64,000 nucleotides of DNA. It comes from Herbidospora cretacea (GTDB lineage Bacteria > Actinomycetota > Actinomycetes > Streptosporangiales > Streptosporangiaceae). Shown here one piece after another: positions 16,843 to 24,508 of this stretch (position 1 is the first letter of the stretch; every line of letters begins with the position of its first letter). The stretch spans positions 1 through 64,000 of the forward strand of contig NZ_BBXG01000022.1 in NCBI RefSeq assembly GCF_001570605.1, in the 5' to 3' direction. Both the position numbers and the translations under genes were made by a program. A model generated the notes under the pieces. The model did no database searches, had not been told where the DNA came from, and saw only the letters and a list, made by a program, of their open reading frames with translations.

Positions 16843-17085
16843 TCAGGTTGTGACTGGTCGACTCCAGGCAGGACGCGGACGCCCCACTCCACCGTTGCGG
16901 GTGGTGTGGACGGTCTGCTCGATACGCATGCGCCGGACTAGCTGGATCGGCGCGAAGGCGCGCTTGGCGCCGTGGGTGCCGCCGTCGACGCGCAGTTTGG
17001 CCTGCGGGCCATAACCGGACGCATCGGTGGCAGGGCATGCGGCGGCGAGCCACGGCGTGGCGCTCGAGAGAGTGATGTTCAGCAC
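16843..17085 (-). CDS. whiB7 upstream leader ORF (uORF), up to 80 aa
   Basis: GTG at 17085 lies 5 nt after a near-perfect Shine-Dalgarno (AGGAGGTGA) and opens an 80-codon frame that stops 18 nt before the attenuator hairpin. An in-frame ATG at 16929 gives a 28-codon alternative with no good ribosome site. The Arg- and Ala-rich product shows no domain. Its position and strong initiation site point to a regulatory leader peptide whose translation senses ribosome inhibition. It is longer than most described whiB7 uORFs. Confidence 0.72.
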   Translation of the reverse strand: MLNITLSSATPWLAAACPATDASGYGPQAKLRVDGGTHGAKRAFAPIQLVRRMRIEQTVHTTRNGGVGRPRPAWSRPVTT

Positions 17086-17119
17086 GGGGCTCACCTCCTG
17101 GTGGTTCTCATCGGGGGGC

Positions 17120-17135
17120 CGGACAGTACTGTCCG
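17120..17135. promoter_or_regulatory. Perfect 16-bp palindrome in the whiB7 leader
   Basis: CGGACAGTACTGTCCG is a perfect inverted repeat just downstream of the predicted start of transcription and 35-50 nt upstream of the uORF start. It could be a protein operator or, in RNA, a short hairpin near the 5' end. No known regulator site was recognised. Confidence 0.5.
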
Positions 17136-17150
17136 ACTCGCATGTGCATG

Positions 17151-17190
17151 ACCCTAAACGGCAAGCAGCCGAGTGGGCAACACATTTTCG
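17151..17190 (-). promoter_or_regulatory. Candidate WhiB7-dependent promoter of whiB7
   Basis: The minus strand reads an A-rich block CGAAAATG (17183-17190), then TTGCCC (-35, 17175-17180), an 18-nt spacer and TAGGGT (-10, 17151-17156). WhiB7 promoters are known to carry an AT-rich element just upstream of the -35, so this arrangement suggests autoregulation. Transcription would start near 17144, giving a leader of about 430 nt. Confidence 0.6.
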
Positions 17191-17219
17191 ACCTGCGATT
17201 TCACGGAAGTTTTCGGGGT

Positions 17220-18086
17220 TCAGCCAACCCGGATCAAGCACTCCTGGACGACCGACACGGCCAGTTCGCCGGAGGCGGTGAACATCTGGCCCTGGGCGAG
17301 CCCGCGCGCGCCTCCGGACCAGGGGGATTCCTGCGCGTACAGGATCCAGTCGTCGGCGCGGATCGGGCGGTGGAACCACATGGCGTGGTCGAGCGAGGCG
17401 CCGGAGATGTTCGACGGGCCCCAGGCCAGGCCGTGGGCCAACAACACTGTGTCCACGAGGGTGTAGTCGCTCGCGTAGGCGGCCAGGACGACGTGGAGCA
17501 GGGGGTCGTCGGGGAGGTCGGCGTCGTAGCGGAACCAGACCTGGTTCTCCGGGCCGATCAGGCTCGGGTCGCGGTTGGCCTCCCACGTGAGCGGGGTGAC
17601 GTACCGGGCGTCGAGCGGGCGGGGGCGCGACAGCCAGGCCGACCACTGGGGGTCGTCGCCGATGAGCCTGCGCAGGCGCTCGTGGAGCGGGGCGAGCGTC
17701 TCGGCGGGCGGGACCTCGGGCATCACCGCCGCCTGGTGGTGGACGCCCTCCTCCTCGATGTGGAAGGAGGCGGACATCGTGAAGATGACCTTGCCGTGCT
17801 GGACGGCGACCACGCGGCGGGTGCTGAACGAACGCCCGTCGCGGACGCGGTCGACCGTGTAGACGATCGGCACGGCCGGGTCGCCGGGACGGATGAAGTA
17901 GGCGTGCAGCGAGTGGACCTGGCGTTCGCGGCCGACCGTGCGGGCCGCGGCCATGAGAGCCTGGGCGGCGACCTGGCCGCCGAAGACCCGCTGGAAGCTC
18001 TCCTCGGGACTGCGGCCACGGAAGATGTCGAGCTCGATCTGCTCGAGGTCGAGCAGGTCGAGCAACTCCTTGAGGGCGGAGTTCAC
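17220..18086 (-). CDS. tesB: Acyl-CoA thioesterase II (TesB family)
   Basis: A 288-aa double-hotdog thioesterase that hydrolyses acyl-CoA to free acid and CoA. Family features are RVFGGQVAAQALMAA near residue 35, HSLHAYFIRPGDP, and, in the second hotdog, the ASYASD-like stretch AAYASDYTLVDT and SLDHAMWFHRP, which carries the catalytic Asp. The start is GTG at 18086, overlapping the stop of uvrD2 by 4 nt. The stop codon lies just upstream of the whiB7 promoter. Beside uvrD2 and whiB7 it is likely a housekeeping gene. Confidence 0.93.
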   Translation of the reverse strand: MNSALKELLDLLDLEQIELDIFRGRSPEESFQRVFGGQVAAQALMAAARTVGRERQVHSLHAYFIRPGDPAVPIVYTVDRVRDGRSFSTRRVVAVQHGKVIFTMSASFHIEEEGVHHQAAVMPEVPPAETLAPLHERLRRLIGDDPQWSAWLSRPRPLDARYVTPLTWEANRDPSLIGPENQVWFRYDADLPDDPLLHVVLAAYASDYTLVDTVLLAHGLAWGPSNISGASLDHAMWFHRPIRADDWILYAQESPWSGGARGLAQGQMFTASGELAVSVVQECLIRVG

Positions 18087-20122
18087 GAGGCCTCCAGGCG
18101 GCGTCGGACGAGGGAGAGTACGGCATGACCGTATCGCTCCAGTTTGACGCGGCCGATCCCGGCTATCGCCAGGAGGGCCTCCTCGGTCGCCGGGGCGCGT
18201 TCGGCGATGGCCTGGAGGGTGACGTCGGTGAACACGACGTAGCTCGGTACCTTCGCCTCCTTGGCGGCTTCGGCGCGCCACGCCTTGAGTTCCTCCAGCA
18301 GCGCCTCGTCGTATTCGGCGGGGCAGGTCGCGCAGCGGCCGAGCTTCTGCTCGGGGCCCGTGGCCAGGGTGCGGGCGCAGATCCGGCAGGTCACGGGGGC
18401 GGCGACGGTCCTTCTGGCCGGCTGGGGGAAGGAGGGGGGCGGGGCGGAGGGCGTGCCGGAGAGGCTTTCGACGAAGCGCGACGGGCGGCGGGATCGACGG
18501 CCGCCGGGTGAGCGGGCCAGGGCCCACGACAGGTTCAGGTGGACGCGGGCCCGGGTGATCCCCACATAGAGGAGGCGGCGCTCCTCCTCGATCTGGTCGG
18601 GGGTCTCGGCGTACACGATCGGGAGCATGCCCTCGGTGAGGCCGATGAGGAAGACGGCGTCCCATTCGAGGCCCTTGGCGGCGTGGAGCGAGGCCAGGGT
18701 GACGCCCTCGACGGGCGGGGCGTGCTGCTCGGCGGCGCGGCGTTCCAGGTCGGCGACGAACGCGGGCAGGTCGCCGCCCCGGGCGGCCAGGTCCTCGGCG
18801 AGCTCGGCGATGGCGTTGAGCGACTCCCACTTCGCGCGGGCGGTGCCGCCGCCCGGACGCTCCGGGGTCAGCCCGATGCCGGCCAGGATCGCGTGGACGG
18901 CCGGCGCCAGCGGCTCCTCGTCGTTGGCCGAGCGGGCGGCGCCGCGCAGCAGGACCACGGCCTGGCGCACCTCGGGACGCTCGAAGAAGCGCTCGGCGCC
19001 GCGCAGCAGGTAGGGGACGCCCGCCTGGGTGAAGGCCTGTTCGTAGGCCTCCGACTGCGCGTTGACCCGGAACAGCACGGCGATCTCCCGCGCCGGGACG
19101 CCGTCGGCCATCAGCTTCTTGACCCGCAGCGCCACGCCCAGCGCCTCGGCGGGCTCGTCGTCGTATTCGGTGAAGACCGGTTCGGGGCCCTGCTCGCGCT
19201 GGGCGACCAGCTCCAGGCGGTGGGGGCTGCGGGCCATCACCCGGTTGGCCAGCGTGACCACCTCGGGGGTCGAGCGGTAGTCGCGCACCAGCCTGACGAC
19301 CGCCGCGTTGGGGTGTTCGACGCCGAAGCCGGTCAGGAAATGAGGGCTGGCGCCGGTGAAGCTGTAGATCGTCTGGTTGGGGTCGCCGACCACGCAGACG
19401 TCGTCGCGGCCGCCGAGCCAGGTGTCGAGCAGGAGCTTCTGGAGCGGGTTGACGTCCTGGTATTCGTCGACCACGAAGTAGCGGTACTGCGAGCGGATCT
19501 GGGCGGCGACCTCGCGGTGCTCGGTCATCACGGCGGCGGTGAGTTCGAGGATGGTCTCGAAGTCGACCAGGTGGCGGGCGCGGCGGAGCTTCTCGTACTG
19601 GTCGAAGAGGCGGGCGAGCTCCTCGGCCGGGATCGGCGGGGTGCGGCGGGCCTTGGCGGCGGCGGCCGGATAGTCCTCGGGGGCGTGCTGGGTGACCTTG
19701 GCCCACTCGATCTCGCTGGCGACGTCGCGGAGCTCGGCGCGGTCGGGGTTGCGGCGCAGCATCCGGGCCGCCTCGATCAGCAGCGGCAGCTTCGACTCGA
19801 TCACCTGGGGCGGGTCGCCGCCGATGACGCGCGGCCAGAAGTAGGTGAGCTGACGCAGCGCGGCGGCGTGGAAGGTGCGCGCCTGGACGCCGGGCGCGCC
19901 GAGCTCGCGCAGCCGGTGGCGGAGCTCCCCGGCGGCGCGGGTGGTGAACGTCACAGCCAGCACGCTGGGCGCGTCGGCGATACCGGTTCGCACCGCATGG
20001 GCGATCCGGTGGGTGATGGCCCTGGTCTTGCCGGTCCCCGCCCCGGCCAGCACGCACACCGGCCCGCGCAGGGTTTCGGCCACCGCGCGCTGCTCGGGAT
20101 CGAGGCCCGAAAGGACGTCCAA
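18083..20122 (-). CDS. uvrD2: SF1 DNA helicase UvrD2
   Basis: A 679-aa UvrD-like 3'-5' helicase. Walker A is AGAGTGKTRA (about 27-36), motif II VVDEYQDV, motif III GDPNQTIYSF, and motif VI VGITRARVHL. After the motor come a tetracysteine (CRICARTL...CATCP) and a C-terminal HRDC domain (EALLAIAGIGRVKLERYG), the UvrD2 architecture known from mycobacteria, where the HRDC is dispensable and the tetracysteine is needed. The start is TTG at 20122, with GGGAG upstream. The next gene, tesB, overlaps by 4 nt. Confidence 0.94.
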   Translation of the reverse strand: MDVLSGLDPEQRAVAETLRGPVCVLAGAGTGKTRAITHRIAHAVRTGIADAPSVLAVTFTTRAAGELRHRLRELGAPGVQARTFHAAALRQLTYFWPRVIGGDPPQVIESKLPLLIEAARMLRRNPDRAELRDVASEIEWAKVTQHAPEDYPAAAAKARRTPPIPAEELARLFDQYEKLRRARHLVDFETILELTAAVMTEHREVAAQIRSQYRYFVVDEYQDVNPLQKLLLDTWLGGRDDVCVVGDPNQTIYSFTGASPHFLTGFGVEHPNAAVVRLVRDYRSTPEVVTLANRVMARSPHRLELVAQREQGPEPVFTEYDDEPAEALGVALRVKKLMADGVPAREIAVLFRVNAQSEAYEQAFTQAGVPYLLRGAERFFERPEVRQAVVLLRGAARSANDEEPLAPAVHAILAGIGLTPERPGGGTARAKWESLNAIAELAEDLAARGGDLPAFVADLERRAAEQHAPPVEGVTLASLHAAKGLEWDAVFLIGLTEGMLPIVYAETPDQIEEERRLLYVGITRARVHLNLSWALARSPGGRRSRRPSRFVESLSGTPSAPPPSFPQPARRTVAAPVTCRICARTLATGPEQKLGRCATCPAEYDEALLEELKAWRAEAAKEAKVPSYVVFTDVTLQAIAERAPATEEALLAIAGIGRVKLERYGHAVLSLVRRRLEAS

Positions 20123-20271
20123 ATAAGGCTCCCAACGTGCGCGGCGGGTGATCTGCTGGCATCATCCTTGCAGCACCCGGCCAAGCGCGTCTCAAGAGCC
20201 GGGCTGCCACAGGCAAAGAGGGAGCGTTCCCGGCGGGCACGACGGGGCGCGCGCGGGGAGGTTTCAGACCG

Positions 20272-21228
20272 TTGAAGAAAGCGGCCGTCGCCGGTGCGCT
20301 CGCACTCGCCGCCCTTGGTCTCAGCGTTCCGGTGAGCGCCCACGCGACCACCGTCAGCCCGCAGCCGACGGCCTCGGTCTCGCCGACGCCGAGCCCGTCG
20401 TCGTCGACGGCCCCGTCGCCCTCGCCGAGCACGACCTCGACGCCGCCGCCGGTGCAGGAGCGCAAGACGCTCGTCAAGTACGGCAGGCACGTCAAGCAGC
20501 GGATGGACGTCTACTGGCGCGCCAACGACCCGCTGACCCGCCCCGTCGTGTTCATGATCCACGGCGGCTGGTGGTCGGGCGGCGACAAGGCCTACATGAA
20601 GGCCGTCACCCGCAGCTACTTCGACCTCGGCTACGTCGTGGTCAACATCAACTACCGCCTGTCGGGTGACGCGAGGTGGCCGGCGCAGCGCGACGACGCG
20701 CTCGACGCGATCGCCACCGCGCGCCTGATGGCGGGCCAGTTCGGCCTCGACGCCGACCGCTACGCCATCATCGGCTTCTCGGCCGGGGGCCACATCGCCG
20801 CGTCGGTGGGCACCTACGGCGACGGCCTGCCCGGGTTACGCGCGGTCGTCGGCGTCTCGCCGGTCATCTCCCCGCTGAGCGCCTACGCCGACGGCGGCGC
20901 CGACGCCACCCACGAGCAGCGCAAGCTCCGCCAGGCCGCCGTGGCGCTGGCCGGAGGCTGCCGCCCCACCCGGTGCCCGCGCGTCTGGTCGAGCATGGAG
21001 GTGCCGTTCCACGCCTCCGCGGGTGACGCGCCGATGCTCAGCGTCCACTCGACCAGGGAGTTCGTGCCGCCCTACCAGAGCGAACTGCTGCGCGAGTCGC
21101 TGGCGCCCTACGGGGTGAACATGTCGGTCCGGAAGTACCCTGGCCACTACCACAGCTCGCCGCTCTTCCGGGAGCCCGGTGTGGCCGAGACGATCCAGAC
21201 GTGGGTCATCGGACATCTGGCGTACTAG
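20272..21228 (+). CDS. Secreted alpha/beta hydrolase (esterase/lipase-like)
   Basis: A 318-aa exported protein. The signal peptide (MKKAAVAGALALAALGLSV...SAHA) is followed by a Ser/Thr/Pro-rich linker (about 28-62). The hydrolase domain has the oxyanion motif HGGWWSGGDK, nucleophile elbow IGFSAGGH and a C-terminal catalytic His in GHYHSSPL, as in the carboxylesterase/BD-FAE family. Two cysteines (GCRPTRCP) may form a disulfide. The start is TTG at 20272, preceded by a GGGGAGG-like site. It is divergent from uvrD2. Confidence 0.88.
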   Translation: MKKAAVAGALALAALGLSVPVSAHATTVSPQPTASVSPTPSPSSSTAPSPSPSTTSTPPPVQERKTLVKYGRHVKQRMDVYWRANDPLTRPVVFMIHGGWWSGGDKAYMKAVTRSYFDLGYVVVNINYRLSGDARWPAQRDDALDAIATARLMAGQFGLDADRYAIIGFSAGGHIAASVGTYGDGLPGLRAVVGVSPVISPLSAYADGGADATHEQRKLRQAAVALAGGCRPTRCPRVWSSMEVPFHASAGDAPMLSVHSTREFVPPYQSELLRESLAPYGVNMSVRKYPGHYHSSPLFREPGVAETIQTWVIGHLAY

Positions 21229-21286
21229 TGGGAAGATGAGTGCCATCCGTTGTGTTGGCAATGTCTGCCGACAGAAAGGGACGACA

Positions 21287-21538
21287 ATGGCGCTCACGGT
21301 ATACACCACCACGTGGTGTGGCCCATGCAAGCGGCTCAAGAGCCAGCTCACCCGCGAGGGCATCGCCTACCGGGAGGTCGACGTCGAAGCCGATCCCCAG
21401 GCGGCCTCGTTCGTGGAGAGCGTCAACAAGGGCAACCGCGTCGTCCCGACCGTGGTCTTCCCGGACGGCAGCGCGGCGACCAACCCCTCGGTGATCGAGG
21501 TCAAGCGCCGTCTCGAGTCGCTGGGCCAGTCGATCTAG
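21287..21538 (+). CDS. mrx1: Mycoredoxin (glutaredoxin-fold thiol oxidoreductase)
   Basis: An 83-aa thioredoxin-fold protein with the redox motif TWCGPCKRL near the N-terminus and the cis-Pro segment VVPTVVFPDG. Size, motif and context (next to uvrD2/nudC, like Rv3198A) identify mycoredoxin 1, which reduces mycothiol-mixed disulfides. Mycoredoxins often have C-P-Y-C or C-G-Y-C, so the CGPC here looks slightly more thioredoxin-like. ATG at 21287 follows AAAGGGACGACA, a good ribosome site. Confidence 0.9.
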   Translation: MALTVYTTTWCGPCKRLKSQLTREGIAYREVDVEADPQAASFVESVNKGNRVVPTVVFPDGSAATNPSVIEVKRRLESLGQSI

Positions 21539-21555
21539 TCGCCTCTCGACGACCG

Positions 21556-22002
21556 ATGCGCGAACCGGTCGACCCCGACGTCGATCTCCATGTGCCCGCT
21601 CAGCGGAGCGAGCTGTCCTGGCCGACGATCGGGGCGATCTCGGCCGGTGGGGTCGCGGGGTCTCTGGTCCGCTACGGACTGGGGGTGCTCTTCCCGAGCG
21701 CCCCCGGTTTCCCGTGGACGACCCTCGCGATCAACGTCACCGGATGCCTGCTGATCGGCGTGCTCATGGTGGCGATCACCGAGATCTGGTCCGCGCCCCC
21801 GTGGGTGCGCCCGCTGCTGGGGGTCGGCGTGCTGGGCGGCTACACCACGTTCTCGACCTACATCGCCGACGTCGGCCTGCTGTTCGACGGCGGCGCGCCC
21901 CGGGAGGCGCTGATCTACCTGCTGGTCACGCCGCTGCTGGCGCTGGCCGCCGTGTGGGCGGGCGCGGCGGCGACCCGGCGGCTCGGGGGGAGAGCCCGGT
22001 GA
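21556..22002 (+). CDS. crcB: Fluoride channel CrcB (Fluc), subunit 1
   Basis: A 148-aa protein with four transmembrane segments and the Fluc family signatures GSLVRYGLG, INVTGCLLIG (Asn of the pore) and GVLGGYTTFSTY (Phe box, central Na+ region). These proteins dimerise antiparallel to export fluoride. It is paired with a second CrcB at 21999, so this is probably a heterodimeric Fluc. The start is ATG at 21556. The adjacent gene overlaps by 4 nt. Confidence 0.93.
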   Translation: MREPVDPDVDLHVPAQRSELSWPTIGAISAGGVAGSLVRYGLGVLFPSAPGFPWTTLAINVTGCLLIGVLMVAITEIWSAPPWVRPLLGVGVLGGYTTFSTYIADVGLLFDGGAPREALIYLLVTPLLALAAVWAGAAATRRLGGRAR

Positions 22003-22373
22003 CCGGTCTGCTGACCGCGCTGCTGGTGGCGGCGGGGGCGGCGGTCGGCGCGCCGCTGCGTTACCTGACCGACCGGTACATCCAGTCGCGCCACGACAGC
22101 GTGTTCCCGTGGGGGACGTTCGGAGTCAACCTGGCCGGGTCGGCCCTGCTCGGCTTCCTGGTCGCGCTGCCCGCCGACGGCGCGGTGAGGGCGCTGGCCG
22201 GGATCGGCTTCTGCGGGGCCCTCACCACCTATTCGACGTTCAGCTACGAGACGCTGCGGCTGGTCCAGGAAGGGGCGCGGTTCGCAGCCGCGGCCAACGT
22301 CGTGGCGAGCGTCGCGGGCGGGCTGGGGGCCGGGGTGTGCGGGGTGCTGCTCGCCCGCGCCGTCACCGGGTGA
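21999..22373 (+). CDS. crcB: Fluoride channel CrcB (Fluc), subunit 2
   Basis: A 124-aa second Fluc subunit with GAPLRYLTD, FGVNLAGSALLGF and GALTTYSTFSYE signatures and four hydrophobic helices. The start is GTG at 21999, sharing GTGA with the stop of the first crcB. Tandem crcB pairs encode the two halves of the dual-topology channel in several Gram-positive bacteria. It converges on nudC with a 4-nt gap. Confidence 0.93.
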   Translation: MTGLLTALLVAAGAAVGAPLRYLTDRYIQSRHDSVFPWGTFGVNLAGSALLGFLVALPADGAVRALAGIGFCGALTTYSTFSYETLRLVQEGARFAAAANVVASVAGGLGAGVCGVLLARAVTG

Positions 22374-22377
22374 CGGG

Positions 22378-23292
22378 TCAGCGGCTCCAGGTCCCCTCGC
22401 CGTCGATCGCCGAGCCGTACCAGGTCTCGATCAGGCGTCTGGCGATGGAGACGGGGGGCGGGATGCGGAGCTCGCCGGTGGCCATGGCGACGCGCATCTC
22501 CTCGCGGGTGAACCAGCGGGCCTCGGCGATCTCCTTCGGGTCGAGGGTCAGCTCGCTGTCGAGGGCGCGGGCGAAGAAGCCCAGCATCAGGCTCCTCGGG
22601 AACGGCCACGGCTGGCTGCCGAGGTAGCGGGGGTCGGCCACCCGTACGCCCACTTCCTCGAAGACCTCCCGGGCCAGGGCCGCCTCCAGGGACTCCCCCG
22701 GCTCGACGAAACCGGCCAGGACCGACATGCGGCCCTCGGGCCACTGCGGGCCGCGGGCCAGCAGGATCCGGTCGTCGTGGTCGCGGATCAGCATGATCAC
22801 GGCGGGGTCGACGCGGGGGAAGTGCTGGCTGCCGTCGTTGGGGCAGACGCGGACGTGGCCGCCCTGGGTGACCGTCGTCTCGGCGCCGCACCGCGGGCAG
22901 AAGCGGTGGGTCGAGTGCCACGCCTCCAGCGCCACGGCGTAGACGAACAGGCCGGCGTCACGGTCGTCGAGCAGGGAACCGGCCTCGCGCAGGCCGGCCG
23001 CGTCGGCGTCGGCGGGCAGCTGCGCCGAGACGGAGAAGTAGGCGACCCCGTCGGCGACGCCCAGCAGGTGGCGCCGGCCCTCGGGGGCCCGGTCGGTCGG
23101 GAGCAGGACGATCGTGGCCTCGTCGCCGCTCCGCTTGATCATCGTCTGACCGTCGGAGATCACCAGGACCCGGGTGGACGGATCACTCCACACCCGGTCG
23201 AGCCAGGCGGGGTCGTGCCGGAGCTGGGCGGATCGGTCGATGGTGCTTCGGCTGAGCAGCAGGGGGCCCAAGAGCCCCTCGGTGATGTCCAC
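22378..23292 (-). CDS. nudC: NAD+ diphosphatase / RNA deNADding enzyme NudC
   Basis: A 304-aa NUDIX enzyme that splits NAD(H) to NMN(H) and AMP. Zinc-ribbon cysteines appear in FCPRCGAET...VCPNDG; the fourth ligand position differs from a classic CxxC because VCPND has a single Cys. The NUDIX helix is GESLEAALAREVFEEVG, and the NudC hallmark SQPWPFPRS follows. The start is GTG at 23292, close to the divergent siderophore promoter. The position matches Rv3199c. Confidence 0.94.
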   Translation of the reverse strand: MDITEGLLGPLLLSRSTIDRSAQLRHDPAWLDRVWSDPSTRVLVISDGQTMIKRSGDEATIVLLPTDRAPEGRRHLLGVADGVAYFSVSAQLPADADAAGLREAGSLLDDRDAGLFVYAVALEAWHSTHRFCPRCGAETTVTQGGHVRVCPNDGSQHFPRVDPAVIMLIRDHDDRILLARGPQWPEGRMSVLAGFVEPGESLEAALAREVFEEVGVRVADPRYLGSQPWPFPRSLMLGFFARALDSELTLDPKEIAEARWFTREEMRVAMATGELRIPPPVSIARRLIETWYGSAIDGEGTWSR

Positions 23293-23351
23293 AGGGATAT
23301 CCTTGCGTATTGCCGCACGCCGACGGCTGTACCCCAGTACAGTTCTAGAGG

Positions 23352-23370
23352 TTAGGTAAGCCTTACCTCA
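23352..23370 (+). promoter_or_regulatory. Iron box (DtxR/IdeR-type operator)
   Basis: TTAGGTAAGCCTTACCTCA is an imperfect 19-bp palindrome closely matching the TTAGGTNAGNCTNACCTAA consensus bound by iron-loaded DtxR/IdeR/DmdR repressors. It ends 4 nt before the ATG of the first siderophore gene, so repressor binding would block this operon when iron is plentiful. It also lies within about 60 bp of the divergent nudC start. Confidence 0.88.
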
Positions 23371-23374
23371 GGGG

Positions 23375-24508
23375 ATGCACTTGCGGCTGTACCTCACTTC
23401 GCTCAACCCCACCGACTCGGTCTCGCGGGGATTCCTGCCCGCCGCCAAGGCCCTCGGCTGGGAGATCACCGTCCTGACCGACCACCCCGGCTCCTATCCC
23501 GGGTACGACGTGATCGACACCGACGTCCGTGACCCGAAGACCGTCATCGACGTGATCGCGCGCCACCACCGGCCGGACGTGATCTTCTCCAACTCCGACC
23601 ACCTCCAGGTCGAGACCGCTCTGGCCGCCGACTACTTCGGCCTGCCGGGCAAGGACTGGCGGGCCTGCCTGACCGCCAAGAACAAGGCGCTCACCCGGCG
23701 CGCGCTCGGCGACGTGCGCTCGGCCCGGCTGGTGCCGGGCGAACCGCTGCCCGACGTGGACCTCCCCGTCGTGCTGAAACCGCGCGAGGGGGTGGCCAGC
23801 GAGGACGTCGTGCTGGTCAGGGAGGGCCTCCGCGAGAAGGCCGAGGACATCTGGACCCGGCGGCCGGGGGCCGTGCTGGTCGCGGAGGAGTACCTCGACG
23901 GGCCGCTGATGACCCTTGAGACGCTGGGCGACGGGCGGACGACCAGGATCCTCGGCGGGTTCCGCACCACCCTCGGCCCGCTGCCCCACTTCGTGGAGGA
24001 GCGGCTCGACTGGTCGCCGGACCTGCCGGGGGCCGCCGAGGTGCTGGCCCGGCTCGACGCCATGAACGTCGGATTCGGCGCCTGTCACACCGAATACGTC
24101 CTGACCGACGAGGGGCCGAGGATCGTCGAGGTCAACTACCGGGTCATCGGCGACAACTGCGACCTGCTGCTGGCCGACCACCTCGACGTGCCGCTGTTCG
24201 AGTGGATCCTGCGGGTGCACGCCGGCGAACCCGCCCCCGAGGTGCCACAGGTGACCGGGCACGCCGCCACGATCAGCGTGCTGGCCACCCGGTCGGGCAC
24301 GATCATGAAGGCGCCCCGGGAGCTCACCGGGTCCCACGAGGACGTGCGGCTCTGGCACCTGCCGCTGAAGGAGGCCGGGCAGCCGGTCTCGGTGACCCAC
24401 ACCAACCGCGACTACCTGGCGCTGCTGCGCGCGGTCGGGCCCGATCCCGGCGCCGTCGACGCGGCGGCCAAGGCCTTCCTGGACGCCCACCCCTGGGTGG
24501 TCGCGTGA
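23375..24508 (+). CDS. ATP-grasp protein, PvsA-like siderophore amide ligase
   Basis: A 377-aa ATP-grasp fold protein and first gene of the iron-boxed operon. It carries VVLKPREGVASEDVVL (ATP-site Lys), LVAEEYLDGPLM and EVNYRVIGDNCD (metal-binding Glu/Asn). In the vibrioferrin system PvsA is an ATP-grasp enzyme that joins an amino acid to a carboxylic acid, and the gene order here supports the same role. There is no clear ribosome site: ATG at 23375 follows the iron box with only GGGG between them, so the message may be leaderless. The next gene overlaps by 4 nt. Confidence 0.82.
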   Translation: MHLRLYLTSLNPTDSVSRGFLPAAKALGWEITVLTDHPGSYPGYDVIDTDVRDPKTVIDVIARHHRPDVIFSNSDHLQVETALAADYFGLPGKDWRACLTAKNKALTRRALGDVRSARLVPGEPLPDVDLPVVLKPREGVASEDVVLVREGLREKAEDIWTRRPGAVLVAEEYLDGPLMTLETLGDGRTTRILGGFRTTLGPLPHFVEERLDWSPDLPGAAEVLARLDAMNVGFGACHTEYVLTDEGPRIVEVNYRVIGDNCDLLLADHLDVPLFEWILRVHAGEPAPEVPQVTGHAATISVLATRSGTIMKAPRELTGSHEDVRLWHLPLKEAGQPVSVTHTNRDYLALLRAVGPDPGAVDAAAKAFLDAHPWVVA

